A stretch of DNA of 64,000 nucleotides from Desulfovibrio sp. UIB00 (lineage in GTDB: Bacteria; Desulfobacterota; Desulfovibrionia; Desulfovibrionales; Desulfovibrionaceae): the NCBI RefSeq assembly GCF_022508225.1, contig NZ_JAETXJ010000002.1, positions 124,001-188,000 on the forward strand, written 5' to 3'. The notes below the pieces were generated by a model. It ran no database searches, was not told the DNA's origin, and saw nothing but the letters and a program-made list of their open reading frames with translations. A program made the translations under genes and the position numbers. Below, piece after piece: positions 1 to 8,931 of the stretch (position 1 is its first letter; each line of letters opens with the position of its first letter).

Positions 1-99
1 CACGTTGTCGGTAATGCCCAACGTGGCCTGGCTTACGGTGAGGGAGAGATCCCCCACGGTTATGGAAAAATCCTTTGCCCCTATTCTTTGGCGGCTCAT
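1..99 (-). CDS. Phage tail tube protein, N-terminal part (DUF2597-like), cut by window edge
   Basis: Only the first 33 codons are inside the window. The translation begins MSRQRIGAKDFSITVGDLSL, which I recognise as the opening of the HP1-type tail tube family (DUF2597). A GGAG Shine-Dalgarno lies 7 nt before the ATG, and the gene follows the sheath gene after a 19-bp gap, the HP1/K139 order sheath then tube. Known for the family: this protein polymerises inside the contractile sheath. The remainder, and the rest of the tail, lysis and fibre genes, should lie to the left of the window. Confidence 0.7.
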   Translation of the reverse strand, partial: MSRQRIGAKDFSITVGDLSLTVSQATLGITDNV

Positions 100-118
100 T
101 GGTCAGCTCCTTTGCGCG

Positions 119-1228
119 TCAGGCGTAGTTGGTCAGGTCAAGCAGCAGGTTGCAGGTGATGACCTTGGGGCAATTGTAGGGCCGGGCGGTTATCCAGACT
201 TCCAGCTCGTACTTGCTTTGCCACACCAGGGTTATGGCGTCCCTTGCCGGGGGATGGATTTCGCCAGGAAAGGGAACCCCCAGCACCTTGCGGCTCTTGG
301 ACATTTCGCGCAGGGGGCGCGCAAAGTAGGTTTGCGCGGCGGCGATGCTTTCGGGCGTTTCGTTGAGGCTGCGGTCTGCTATGCGGTAAACGGCCAGGGG
401 ATAAACGCGGCGCATGCACTTTTGAATGACGCGCAGGTTCTCAATGACGCGGTAATCCCCGCCGTTGACATCAAGCACGTTGCCGTCGCCCCAGTACATG
501 CCCTCGTAGCCGGGGTAGGTCTGCGGCACGGAAAAACGCGCTGCGTCCAGGGCGTACAGGGTGGCCGAATCAATGTTGCGGCCGTCCTTGTCCTTGGGTT
601 TAACGCTCCATTCACCAAGCAGGGGGCCGGTTTTAACCCGCATGGGGCTGTCGGCCACGGTGACGGACTTGTTGCACAGCCGGCCCATGTATGTTCCCAG
701 GTCATGCCCCCAAAGATAGGGCGCAAGGGTTACCTGATCTGCGGCCACGCCGCTGGTTATGGGGGCTATGGCAGAGCGGTAGTCAGCCCACGTTTCAGTG
801 GGCAGGGGCGCGCGCGGTGCTGCGGCCATGAACATGGGGGCCATGAATTTTGCCATGACGCTTTCCGCCTTGGCCTGCATGCGCTCCACCTCAACCTGGC
901 TGGAAATGGGATCGGTAAGGCAAATGCCCTCAAAGCGCATTTCCTCCACGGCCATATCCACGGCATCCTGCCATGTGTCGCCCTCGCGCAGGGGCAGCAC
1001 GGCGGCATTCCAGTTTTGCCCGGCATTGAGCTGCGCAGCCGTCACCTGTGTTTTCAGGGTAGAGGGTTCAAGGCCAAGCACTGCGTCCAGATCACTCTGC
1101 GCGTTGATGGAAACAAGCTTGCCTTCGTTGACGCCAGCGCCCCGGCCCGTGAAAAGCACAAAGTTTTCCACGGCGTCCAGCGCGCCCTGCAACAGATTGA
1201 GGTTGTTGACTTGCACGGATCCGAGCAT
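119..1228 (-). CDS. Phage contractile tail sheath protein (DUF2586-like, HP1 type)
   Basis: A 369-aa structural protein in the leftward late operon. Its start (MLGSVQVNNLNLLQG) and overall pattern match the HP1-family sheath proteins (DUF2586) rather than P2 FI. It lies directly downstream of the S-like gene (8-bp gap) and upstream of the tube gene, the position of the sheath in HP1-like phages. In the family it forms the contractile outer tube of a myovirus tail. The length is normal and there is no frameshift. Transcription is presumably from the Ogr-dependent late promoter near 5.9 kb. Family placement is from memory of the sequence pattern, not from a search. Confidence 0.75.
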   Translation of the reverse strand: MLGSVQVNNLNLLQGALDAVENFVLFTGRGAGVNEGKLVSINAQSDLDAVLGLEPSTLKTQVTAAQLNAGQNWNAAVLPLREGDTWQDAVDMAVEEMRFEGICLTDPISSQVEVERMQAKAESVMAKFMAPMFMAAAPRAPLPTETWADYRSAIAPITSGVAADQVTLAPYLWGHDLGTYMGRLCNKSVTVADSPMRVKTGPLLGEWSVKPKDKDGRNIDSATLYALDAARFSVPQTYPGYEGMYWGDGNVLDVNGGDYRVIENLRVIQKCMRRVYPLAVYRIADRSLNETPESIAAAQTYFARPLREMSKSRKVLGVPFPGEIHPPARDAITLVWQSKYELEVWITARPYNCPKVITCNLLLDLTNYA

Positions 1229-1236
1229 GGAAACTC

Positions 1237-2013
1237 CTATTTTTTATCCTTCATTTGACGGACAATTTTTTGGCTAACCACAGAGAGCAGGCTGGCGCTT
1301 TCATCCTCTGTAACGCCCAGGAAAGGACGGGCAGGGAGGCGCACTTCCCACGTTTGGGCTTTCTGTTTTTTGGGCTGGCTGCCGGAAACATCCTCGCGCA
1401 CCAGCAAACGCAAAATCCACGCGGCCTGCATTTGCGACATGTTTTCCATGATCCACTTGGCGGATACGCGCCGCAGGCGCACCTTGCCGTGCCTGCCCCT
1501 TGCCGGGAACTTGTAACCGTTGCGCAGCAGCGCCTGAGCCATTTTGCGGGTAGCCCTGCGCCCGCGCAGCATGACGTGCCACTTGGCAAGGCCCTTTTTC
1601 ATTTCTGGCGTGACGCCAAGCTGCTGGCTCATGCCGTGCTGGTGCTTCCAGGCAACCTCGCTGAACCAGTGGGTCTTGCCCTTTTGCTTCCAGGTCACCT
1701 GCACGGAATCGCCTTCCCGGTACTCGCCCATGTTCTTGGCCATGCCGATCACGGCCAGCATGCGGCGTTTTTTGCGCCACTGGCCCCTGTCGTTCTGCTG
1801 CCAGCGTGTGCGCTTGCTGCGCGGGGCAAAGCCGCCGCCTTCAAGGCTTTGCTGCTTGCTCACACGCCTGGCGCTGTATTTTTTGACCTCGCGCGCGGCC
1901 TCGCGGGCAAGGCGAAAGCGCTTTTCGGGCTGCGGCCTGAGAGCCTCAAGCTGGCGGAAAAGTTTTTTCCGGGCCTGTTCGTTCACCTGCACGTGCACGG
2001 TAATGTCAGCCAC
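1237..2013 (-). CDS. Phage virion morphogenesis / tail completion protein (P2 gpS-like)
   Basis: A 258-aa, very basic protein (many Arg/Lys) ending with the motif PARPFLGVTEDE, which is typical of phage virion morphogenesis proteins of the P2 S family (Phage_tail_S). In P2, S helps complete the tail and its junction with the head. It overlaps the upstream R-like gene by 8 bp, consistent with translational coupling. The order L-R-S-sheath-tube is that of HP1-like phages. It is longer than P2 S (about 150 aa), as in HP1-type homologues. Confidence 0.78.
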   Translation of the reverse strand: MADITVHVQVNEQARKKLFRQLEALRPQPEKRFRLAREAAREVKKYSARRVSKQQSLEGGGFAPRSKRTRWQQNDRGQWRKKRRMLAVIGMAKNMGEYREGDSVQVTWKQKGKTHWFSEVAWKHQHGMSQQLGVTPEMKKGLAKWHVMLRGRRATRKMAQALLRNGYKFPARGRHGKVRLRRVSAKWIMENMSQMQAAWILRLLVREDVSGSQPKKQKAQTWEVRLPARPFLGVTEDESASLLSVVSQKIVRQMKDKK

Positions 2014-2512
2014 GGCTGCCCCCTGCGCTTACGGCGCCCTTCATGCCAGCCAGCTTTTCCACCGGGGTGATTACTGGCGCTTCCACGCGCCAGCGTTTGC
2101 CGTTGAAGGGTATGTCGCCCTGCGGGTCTTCAATGGCTGCCAGCCTTTCCTCAAATTCCACAGAAATATCCAGATCCGCATCGCCGTCCTTGAAGTTCAG
2201 GTCGATGTTCATGGTCGGATCCGCCAGCCCGTCGCGGTCAAGGTCGTTGGCCATGAGCCATGAGGCCACCAGCGCGGCAAAGGCCAGCCCATCGCCGGGG
2301 TAGCGCTCGATCTGGATGACGCCGTCATACTTGAACAGGCCCAGCTCCACCTGTTGCAGAATCGGGGCATTTGTCCCCGGTTCTGGCCGCAGGGGGCCGC
2401 GGTCGCGCCCGATGGGGTGCAATGCTCCGTTGTCGGCAAAGGCTGTGAGCTGCTCCGGCGGCAGGCCAGTGACTTCAAGGATGTGCTGCACCAGGGCGGA
2501 GAGCTTGCGCAT
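2006..2512 (-). CDS. Phage tail completion protein (P2 gpR-like)
   Basis: A 168-aa acidic protein. The opening MRKLSALVQHILEVTGLPPE and the central segment LGLFKYDGVIQIERYP match the P2 tail completion R family. In P2 it acts with S in finishing the tail for head joining. The start codon overlaps the stop of the L-like gene by one base and its own end overlaps the S-like gene, so it sits in a tightly coupled structural operon. No anomalies were seen. Confidence 0.8.
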   Translation of the reverse strand: MRKLSALVQHILEVTGLPPEQLTAFADNGALHPIGRDRGPLRPEPGTNAPILQQVELGLFKYDGVIQIERYPGDGLAFAALVASWLMANDLDRDGLADPTMNIDLNFKDGDADLDISVEFEERLAAIEDPQGDIPFNGKRWRVEAPVITPVEKLAGMKGAVSAGGSRG

Positions 2513-2979
2513 CAGACTGCCTCCACCGTAATGAAGGTGCGCCCCGTAAGGGCGGCAAGGGCCGCATCGGCCTGAGCAAGGAAGGTCTGCGCGGTTTCCG
2601 GGGTTTCCTTGGCATCGTTGCGCGCGGCCTCGCGCCGCTCAATGGTGGCGAACTGTTGCAGCAGCAAGCCCTTTGCCCTGCAAAACACCGCCCGCCTGTA
2701 CAGACGCAAGGCCCCGCCCTCGATGCCGTGAACCGGAATGCCTTCAATGGAGGTATGCCCCTTGTTCTCCTGCTCTGCGCGCCAGCGCGTAAGCGCGCCT
2801 GCGGCCCATATGCGCGCAAGATCCAGATGGTCAGCCACAAGCTGTTCCGCATATTCGGCGGGCAGCCGATACAGATCCATAAAGTCGGCCACGGGCAAAT
2901 CCGGGTACCAGCCATCGCCGCTCAGTACGATGGTGGCGGTTTTTCCGGTGGTGACGCCGAACCCTTTGGGGATTGCCAT
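2512..2979 (-). CDS. Head completion/stabilisation protein (P2 gpL-like)
   Basis: A 155-aa protein with the pattern of P2 L-type head completion proteins: GDGWYPDLPVADFMDLYRLP near the N terminus and an alpha-helical, Arg/Ala-rich second half. In P2, L binds the filled capsid and prepares it for tail attachment. It lies downstream of terminase M after an unusually long gap (2980-3223) and its stop overlaps the next start, TGATG style. Both are consistent with a leftward late operon. Confidence 0.8.
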   Translation of the reverse strand: MAIPKGFGVTTGKTATIVLSGDGWYPDLPVADFMDLYRLPAEYAEQLVADHLDLARIWAAGALTRWRAEQENKGHTSIEGIPVHGIEGGALRLYRRAVFCRAKGLLLQQFATIERREAARNDAKETPETAQTFLAQADAALAALTGRTFITVEAV

Positions 2980-3223
2980 AGTGCCGCTCCTTCAGCCGCA
3001 TGGAAAAGTTGGACGGCGCGCGGCTTGCGCTCCTGTTGCAGCGGCCTGTCCGCCAAGGTGCGCCGCCTGCGCCGTCCGGTTTGGGGATGAGTATGTTTGG
3101 CCAGGGGCCTAACTTTCCTGGGGGGCCGCCAGGCTGTCATCGCTTCAACCGTTGTGACGAAGGAAGCTACGGATGAAGACAGCAATTGGTTACCTTAACG
3201 GACAGCCAACGAAATCGCTGTCG
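2980..3223 (-). other. 244-bp gap inside the late operon
   Basis: The rest of the late operon is packed with overlaps, so this gap between the L-like gene and terminase M stands out. The minus strand is open over part of it, but the reading is Pro/Arg-rich without a convincing start and runs into the L gene in another frame. I see no tRNA, no strong hairpin with a T tract and no clear Ogr-type dyad. It may be a degraded small gene or an untranslated segment. Confidence 0.4.
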
Positions 3224-3985
3224 CTATCCGTAAGCGGCTGAGCCGCTAACGGCTTCCGCTTTGGCGGTTTCCCCCTCGGGGGCAGCGCCCCCGCGTTCAA
3301 TCTTTTTGCGCACCCTGCCAAGGGCCGTGTTGACCTTGGCCCCCAGCGTCAGGGCCTTTTGCAACTGGGTTTCCGCTTCTGCCAGATTGCCTGCGCGCTC
3401 CGCGGCAAGACCCAGCAAACGGTGATAGCGGGCGGTCAGGTCGTCCGGCAGGTTCCAGACCGCCGGATTTTCGGCAATGCCCTGGGCGCAGTTGGTAAAG
3501 TACGGCTCGACAGAGCGGTTGCCGTTGAATTCCGCTTCTGCCCAGTCCGCCACTTGCGAAGCCACAAAGAAGGGGATGGTGGACTGAAAGCGCTGCGGCA
3601 GGGTTATGCCCGCATTCATGCACCACTCCGCGTATTCCATGGCTTCGTCCATGCGGCCCGCGTCAAACTGCCACACAAGCCAGTAGCCCAGCAGTTCGTG
3701 CTTTGCGCCCTGTTCGCGCAGGCGGGCCACGTAGGAGGCGTATTTGGGCAGCAGCACATCGCGCTTGTGGGCGACCTTGGCCATGACAGAGGCAAGGCTT
3801 TTCAGCGTTGCCAGGTCTTCGGCCAGCGAGGCGCTGAGGAAGTCCTCAAGCTTTTTGCCCGCCAGCAGGCCCTTGCCGTGGGATTCGGCAGGAGCCGCCT
3901 TGCGCTGGGGCATGCTGGCGATGACCTGCCCCTCGTTGCGCACGCGCTCCTGATGCGCCTTCATGATGCCGAACTTCATCGCCAC
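3224..3985 (-). CDS. Terminase small (endonuclease) subunit (P2 gpM-like)
   Basis: A 253-aa protein that resembles P2 M: the segment LLGYWLVWQFDAGRMDEAME is characteristic. A helical, TPR-like C-terminal part follows (AAERAGNLAEAETQLQKAL). In P2, M is the terminase partner that cuts cos DNA, working with the large subunit P encoded at 5987-7834. Its start overlaps the capsid gene end by 10 bp. The C terminus carries a short Ala/Glu-rich tail. Identification rests on sequence pattern plus position between capsid and L. Confidence 0.82.
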   Translation of the reverse strand: MAMKFGIMKAHQERVRNEGQVIASMPQRKAAPAESHGKGLLAGKKLEDFLSASLAEDLATLKSLASVMAKVAHKRDVLLPKYASYVARLREQGAKHELLGYWLVWQFDAGRMDEAMEYAEWCMNAGITLPQRFQSTIPFFVASQVADWAEAEFNGNRSVEPYFTNCAQGIAENPAVWNLPDDLTARYHRLLGLAAERAGNLAEAETQLQKALTLGAKVNTALGRVRKKIERGGAAPEGETAKAEAVSGSAAYG

Positions 3986-5010
3986 ACCGTTGCGCCGCCT
4001 TCTTCAAAAGGCAGTTTGACGTTGGCGAATTCCCAGGCCACGAGCTGCTCAGGGGTTTCAACCACATAACCCTCGTTGCGGCTCATGTAGTCCTCGTATT
4101 GATCCTTCTTGGCGTTGTCCTCGATCTTGCGCCGCCAGGAGGTGTCCTGATGGTAGAGGGAGAGGTTTGCCAGAGGGGTGATGACAAGGCCGCGCGCGGG
4201 GAAGAAGCTCGGCGTTTCCCACGGCAGGCCGCCGTAGCGCTGCGAAAAGCTGTCCATGGCCTGCTTTTCCGTGGGGGTTCCCTGCACGGCTTCAAAAAGC
4301 ATGGCGCGCTCGCGCACGATCAGGTCGCGCCCGATAAGGGCCACAAGGTCTTTCTGAAGATAGTAGGGGATGCCCTCCATCAGGTCGTTGATGGCCACGT
4401 CCAGGCAGGAGTAGTCGCCGCCCTTGCCGATGCGGATTTCGCCCGCGTGTTCGCCCTCGGCCAAAATGTTGCCGGGCAGGTTGTCGCGCATGTATTGCAG
4501 CCAGCCCTTGTTCACATCCTGCAACAGGGGATTTGCCGCGATGCTGGTGTTTGCGGCGGCGCTGATGCCGTACCAGCCAATGATTTCGCGGTCGGCGGCA
4601 ATGCGCTCCTGCACGTAGCGGGCGTAGCGGTCGGCCAGATCAGGAAACTTGGCCCAGGTGTCGATGGTGTTGTAGCGGATGGCCACATCGGAATCTGTCT
4701 TGTGGAGCTGGTAGGCGTACTTGCCGAGGCCCAGAACGTCCTTGGGCCTGCGCTCTCCATCGCCGCTGGTGTCTGTGCGGCTGGTGACGGGTTCCTTGGC
4801 GTAGCCAAGCAGGTTTTCGCCCACCAGCTCGTCCACAGGCACAACGTTGACCTTGGGCAGAAAGATGGACTGTTCCACGATCTTGTCGTTGAGGCGCTGT
4901 GCCACGCTGGGCTCAATGGCAAAGTGCGCGCCCACGCTGGGCACGTTGTAGCCCTGGGCCAGCGCCGACAGCACCTCTCGGGCAAAGCGTTCAGAAGTTT
5001 TCTGTTTCAT
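3976..5010 (-). CDS. Phage major capsid protein (P2 gpN-like)
   Basis: A 344-aa protein beginning MKQKTSERFAREVLSALAQG, with central matches to the P2 N family (FPDLADRYARYVQERIAADR; then GWYGISAAANT). The length agrees with P2 N (357 aa). It assembles the icosahedral head on the scaffold encoded just upstream (33-bp gap) and overlaps terminase M downstream. P2-type capsids are usually processed by the scaffold protease. No internal defect is visible, so head genes appear intact. Confidence 0.9.
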   Translation of the reverse strand: MKQKTSERFAREVLSALAQGYNVPSVGAHFAIEPSVAQRLNDKIVEQSIFLPKVNVVPVDELVGENLLGYAKEPVTSRTDTSGDGERRPKDVLGLGKYAYQLHKTDSDVAIRYNTIDTWAKFPDLADRYARYVQERIAADREIIGWYGISAAANTSIAANPLLQDVNKGWLQYMRDNLPGNILAEGEHAGEIRIGKGGDYSCLDVAINDLMEGIPYYLQKDLVALIGRDLIVRERAMLFEAVQGTPTEKQAMDSFSQRYGGLPWETPSFFPARGLVITPLANLSLYHQDTSWRRKIEDNAKKDQYEDYMSRNEGYVVETPEQLVAWEFANVKLPFEEGGATVWR

Positions 5011-5043
5011 GGTGTTCCTTGGTGTTGGGGCGCTGGGCGGGTC

Positions 5044-5874
5044 TTACAAAAGGGGCTTGCGGGCCGCGCCAAGGTTTTTGGGGGCCTGGGTGCCGGGGCG
5101 GGCAGAGGACGCAACCTGACGGAATTCGTTGCGCAGAGCGCCGATCTGGCGGGCAAGAGCCTTGACGGCAAAATCGCCGCCAGAAGCATCGCCAGAGCCG
5201 CCAGCGGCCACGTCCACTTCAAGCGCGGCAAGGCGGCCTTCAAATCCGGCAACCTGCTCACTGAGCGAGCCAATGGTTTCTTCAAGGGCAGAGAGGCGGG
5301 CTTCCAGTTCTTCCATGTTGTCTTCCTTTTCGGGGCCGTCCGTATTTTCGGGTGCGGCCTCTTCTGTTTTGGTGAAAAAATGGGGGAAAATACGTTTGAA
5401 CCACCCGGGGGCTTCTTCCTTGTCCTCGGGCTTCATGGGGGCAAAGGGCACGTTGCTGAAGCAGTTGGCGCCCTTTAAGGCTGTAAAGCGGGTGCTGGGC
5501 ATGCCCAGGGATGCCGGGCTGTCGGTCACGCCAAGCCCGGAAAGGTAGGTTTTGCCGGAATCGGCAAAGTTTTCTGATACTTCAATGGAATAGAACAGGC
5601 CCTGACCAGCCGCGTTGTAATCCAGCATGGCGGCATTGGGCGCAAAGCGGGCAAAGAGCGAGAACACGCCCGCATCATCCGGCCCGGCGCGCAGCTCCAG
5701 CACCTCGCCCATATTGCCGAACCATCGGCAGTGCTCGGGCCAGAGCATGGCGGTATAGGTGGCGGGATTGTATGTTTCCGCCATTTCACGCAGCCATTCC
5801 TCATGAATGGTTCTACCGTCCGCGGCGGGGCCGACCTGGGCCACTTTGATAAAGTCTGTGGTTAGCTTTGCCAT
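5044..5874 (-). CDS. Capsid scaffolding protein with serine protease domain (P2 gpO-like)
   Basis: A 276-aa protein starting MAKLTTDFIKVAQVGPAADG, the conserved opening of P2 O scaffolds. The N-terminal half should be the serine protease that matures the capsid and itself. After about residue 170 there is an acidic linker and a coiled coil (EELEARLSALEETIGSLSEQ), and a C-terminal helix for capsid binding. I chose the ATG at 5874 over a TTG 36 nt upstream because the family starts there. It heads the leftward late operon, divergent from terminase P. Confidence 0.85.
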   Translation of the reverse strand: MAKLTTDFIKVAQVGPAADGRTIHEEWLREMAETYNPATYTAMLWPEHCRWFGNMGEVLELRAGPDDAGVFSLFARFAPNAAMLDYNAAGQGLFYSIEVSENFADSGKTYLSGLGVTDSPASLGMPSTRFTALKGANCFSNVPFAPMKPEDKEEAPGWFKRIFPHFFTKTEEAAPENTDGPEKEDNMEELEARLSALEETIGSLSEQVAGFEGRLAALEVDVAAGGSGDASGGDFAVKALARQIGALRNEFRQVASSARPGTQAPKNLGAARKPLL

Positions 5875-5986
5875 GCAGACAGATAGACACACTTTGCCGC
5901 GATAGGTCAAAAGATGTCAGTTGTAAAAGGCGCATATACAACGAAAAAATGGGGAAAATGGCTGTTTATAATGATATTCAGCCAGT
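5875..5986. promoter_or_regulatory. Divergent late control region with Ogr-type dyad
   Basis: This 112-bp region separates the leftward scaffold/capsid operon from rightward terminase/portal. It contains GTTGT (5920-5924) and ACAAC (5938-5942), a 5-bp dyad with 13 bp between, close to the TGT-N12-ACA element bound by Ogr/Delta activators in P2. In P2 the same place holds divergent late promoters PO and PP. The spacing differs by one base from the P2 rule, so the binding role is inferred. Confidence 0.55.
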
Positions 5987-7834
5987 ATGCCAGAAGCGGA
6001 CAAGAACAATAATATAGGTCATATTGACCAGAAAGCGCCAGCAGGTCGCCGCCGCTACCCGGAGGAAGTCAAAAACGCCGCCCGGAGTCTGTTTTTGCGC
6101 CACTGGAAGGTGGCGGAGATTGCAGAAACCCTCTCCGTGCCGGAGCGCACCGTCTATGACTGGTCAATAAAGGGCGCATGGCTGGACATGCTGAGCCATG
6201 AAGGCCCGGACGAAGCCATCAACCGCCGCCTTGAGCTGCTGGTGGGCCGCGACAACAAAACGCAGGCCGAATTGCGCGAGATTGACCTGCTGATTCAGAG
6301 CCAGGAGCGCCGCCTGCGCATGCGCGAGCGCGAGTTGGCCCAGGCTGCCGCCACGGGGCAGGCAGTGGAAGCGGCAGGCGGGCAGGAGCGGCAAAACCCT
6401 TTTGCCGGAACGACAACGCCCAAAAAGGGCGGCAAAAAGGGCAAGAAAAAGAATGACGTTTCGCACCTGACCGCCGAGGACTTCAAGGAACGGCTGCACA
6501 GCCGTTTTTTTGCCTATCAGCATGAAGTGCGCTCCACCCTGGGGCAGCGCAACCGCATGTTTTTGAAGGCCCGCCAGTTGGGCTTTACCTGGTTTTTTGC
6601 GCAGGAAGGTTTTGAGAACGCCACCCTCACGGGCGACAACCAGATATTCCTTTCTGCCACGCGGGCGCAGAGCGAAATATTTTTGCAGTATATCCGCGAT
6701 ATTTGCGGCGAGGCCTTTGACATTGAGCTGAAGGGCAATCCCCTTGTGCTGCACACGGCAAAGGGGCCTGCCACCCTGTATTTTTTGGCCACGTCTTCCC
6801 GATCGGCCCAGGGCTACCACGGGCATGTGTACGGCGATGAATTTTTCTGGATGCCCAAGTTCAAGGAGTTCTGGAAAGTGGCCAGCGGCATGGCCGCGCA
6901 TGCCAAGTGGCGGCGCACCATGTTTTCCACGCCTTCCATCATCACGCATGAGGCCTATCCGCGCTGGAGCGGCAAGGAATACCTCTCGCGTTTCAAGAAT
7001 CCCGCGCCCTGGCCGGACAAGGCCGCCCTGCGTCAGGGCCTTGTGTGCCCGGACAACACCTATCGCCGCATTGTGACCCTGGACGATGCCGAGGCCGGGG
7101 GCTGCAACCTGTTTAACAGGCAGGATCTGGAGCAGGAATACAGCCCGGAGGAGTTTCGCCAGCTATTTGGCTGCGAGTTTATTGACGACACGCTGGCCGT
7201 GTTTGTTTTGACCCTGCTTGAAGGCTGCATGGAAGACCCGGACGGCTGGGGCCTTGACCTCAAGCGCGCCCGCCCGGTGGACGATGCCGGGGTGTGGGGC
7301 GGCTACGACCCCTCGCGCACGCGGGACGATGCCAGCTTTGTGGTGCTGCTGCCGCCGCAGAAAGAAGGGGAGAAGATACGCCTTTTGGAGCGCCACACCT
7401 GGAAGGGCAAAAGCTATTTGTGGCAGGTGGGGCGCATACGCGACCTGTGCCAGAAATACCGCTTTATGCACATGGGCGTGGACGTGACCGGCCCGGGCCA
7501 GGCCGTGCTGGAAAACGTGCGCCAGTTTTGCCCCGTGGCCATGCCCATCACCTACAGCCTGATGAGCAAGGCGGCGCTGGTGCTCAAGGCGCTGGAAGTG
7601 ATGGAGCAGCGGCGGCTTGCCTGGGATGCCGCGCAAACAGACATTGCCCACGCCTTTATGACCATCCGGCAGGTGGCCACGCCCAGCGGGCAGGTGACCT
7701 ATGCCGCCCACAGAACAGACAGCACAGGCCATGCGGACGTGGCCTGGGCCATCATGCATGCCCTGGCTGCGGAACCGCTGGCCCGGCAGCTACGGGCGGG
7801 CGGCAAATCAAGCTCGCTGGCCTTTAGCCAATAG
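5987..7834 (+). CDS. Terminase large subunit, ATPase (P2 gpP-like)
   Basis: A 615-aa DNA-packaging motor. The N terminus (about residues 20-55) is a helix-turn-helix typical of P-type terminases (LFLRHWKVAEIAETLSVPER). The ATPase follows: the adenine/P-loop region LKARQLGFTWFFAQ near residue 190, and a Walker B-like YGDEFF near residue 283. The C-terminal nuclease part holds GGYDPSRTRDDASF near residue 440. It pairs with the M-like small subunit. It is the first gene of the rightward late unit with the portal, whose GTG alternative start overlaps its stop. Confidence 0.88.
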   Translation: MPEADKNNNIGHIDQKAPAGRRRYPEEVKNAARSLFLRHWKVAEIAETLSVPERTVYDWSIKGAWLDMLSHEGPDEAINRRLELLVGRDNKTQAELREIDLLIQSQERRLRMRERELAQAAATGQAVEAAGGQERQNPFAGTTTPKKGGKKGKKKNDVSHLTAEDFKERLHSRFFAYQHEVRSTLGQRNRMFLKARQLGFTWFFAQEGFENATLTGDNQIFLSATRAQSEIFLQYIRDICGEAFDIELKGNPLVLHTAKGPATLYFLATSSRSAQGYHGHVYGDEFFWMPKFKEFWKVASGMAAHAKWRRTMFSTPSIITHEAYPRWSGKEYLSRFKNPAPWPDKAALRQGLVCPDNTYRRIVTLDDAEAGGCNLFNRQDLEQEYSPEEFRQLFGCEFIDDTLAVFVLTLLEGCMEDPDGWGLDLKRARPVDDAGVWGGYDPSRTRDDASFVVLLPPQKEGEKIRLLERHTWKGKSYLWQVGRIRDLCQKYRFMHMGVDVTGPGQAVLENVRQFCPVAMPITYSLMSKAALVLKALEVMEQRRLAWDAAQTDIAHAFMTIRQVATPSGQVTYAAHRTDSTGHADVAWAIMHALAAEPLARQLRAGGKSSSLAFSQ

Positions 7835-7848
7835 TGGAAAGGAAGCAT

Positions 7849-8886
7849 ATGAAGAAGCACAAAAAGCGCCCCGCAGGGCAAAATGACGCCCAGGGCGCAG
7901 GCGGCGGGGGCCGGGCCGTGGCCTTTAGCTTTGGCGAGCCGGAAAGCGTGATGCAGGGCGAGCTATCGCAATATCTTGGCGTGTATTTGCTGGATAACGG
8001 CCAGTATTACCAGACGCCCATTCCCCTGACGGGCCTTGCCCGCCTGCTGCGGGCCAACGCCTACCACTGGCCCATGCTGGAATTCAAGGTAAACAAGCTG
8101 CTGCGGGGCTTTACGGGCAGCCCGGCCCTTGACCGTATAACCATGCGCAAGGTTGCCACGGATTACATGGTGTTTGCCAACGCCTATTTGCAGCGGCTGT
8201 ACAATTTGTTTGGGCAGGTGGTGGGCTATGCGCACCTTGCGGCCATAAACATGCGGCGCGCCAAGGAGGACGACCAGTACGTGATGCTGGGTGTGGATGG
8301 CAGCCTGACAAAGTTTGCCCCCGGCGAGGTGCTGCACGTAAAGACCTATGATGTGGCGCAGGAGGTATACGGCCTGCCCTCGTATCTGGGGGCCATACAA
8401 AGCATGCTGTTGCAGGAGGACGCCACGCTGTTTCGGCGGCGCTATTACCGCAACGGCGCGCACATGGGCTATATTTTTTGCAGTTCGTCCGCCTATCTGG
8501 ATGTGGACGATGAAAACGCCCTGCGCGAGGCCATGAAGCAAAGCAAGGGGGTGGGCAATTTTCGCAACCTGTTTTTGCACATACCCAACGGCAAGGAGAA
8601 GGACATACAGATCTTGCCCGTGGGGGATTTTTCTACCCGGGACGAGCTGGAAAAGATCAAGAACATCAGCCGCGACGACATTATCGCCGCGCACCGCATA
8701 CCGCCCGCGCTGGCGAACATTATACCCAGCGTGGCCGGAGGCCTGGGCGATATTGAAAAGGCCGATGCAGTGTATGTGCAAAATGAGATTGAACCGCTGC
8801 GGGAAGACCTGGGCGTGGTGAACCATGAACTGCCGGAGCACCTGCGGGTGCATTTTGCGCCTGCGGCCTTGCCGCCCATGCATTGA
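7849..8886 (+). CDS. Phage portal protein (P2 gpQ-like)
   Basis: A 345-aa protein with the PBSX/P2 portal pattern (PIPLTGLARLLRANAYHWPM; LPSYLGAIQSMLLQEDATLF; IPPALANIIP). It forms the ring at the capsid vertex through which terminase pumps DNA. I chose the ATG at 7849, preceded by AAGGAAG, over the GTG at 7834 that overlaps the terminase stop. Its N terminus is lysine-rich. The length matches P2 Q (344 aa). Confidence 0.88.
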   Translation: MKKHKKRPAGQNDAQGAGGGGRAVAFSFGEPESVMQGELSQYLGVYLLDNGQYYQTPIPLTGLARLLRANAYHWPMLEFKVNKLLRGFTGSPALDRITMRKVATDYMVFANAYLQRLYNLFGQVVGYAHLAAINMRRAKEDDQYVMLGVDGSLTKFAPGEVLHVKTYDVAQEVYGLPSYLGAIQSMLLQEDATLFRRRYYRNGAHMGYIFCSSSAYLDVDDENALREAMKQSKGVGNFRNLFLHIPNGKEKDIQILPVGDFSTRDELEKIKNISRDDIIAAHRIPPALANIIPSVAGGLGDIEKADAVYVQNEIEPLREDLGVVNHELPEHLRVHFAPAALPPMH

Positions 8887-8931
8887 CGTTGCCTGTTATT
8901 GCGGCAACAATGGCCGCATTGTGGGGGATTC

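Noticed and set aside
5-1258. Long plus-strand frames over the tail, capsid and terminase genes (for example 5-1258, 1255-2070, 4099-5478)
   Set aside because: They are antisense shadows of recognisable phage genes in GC-rich DNA; their sequences are His/Gly/Ala-rich without family patterns or ribosome sites.
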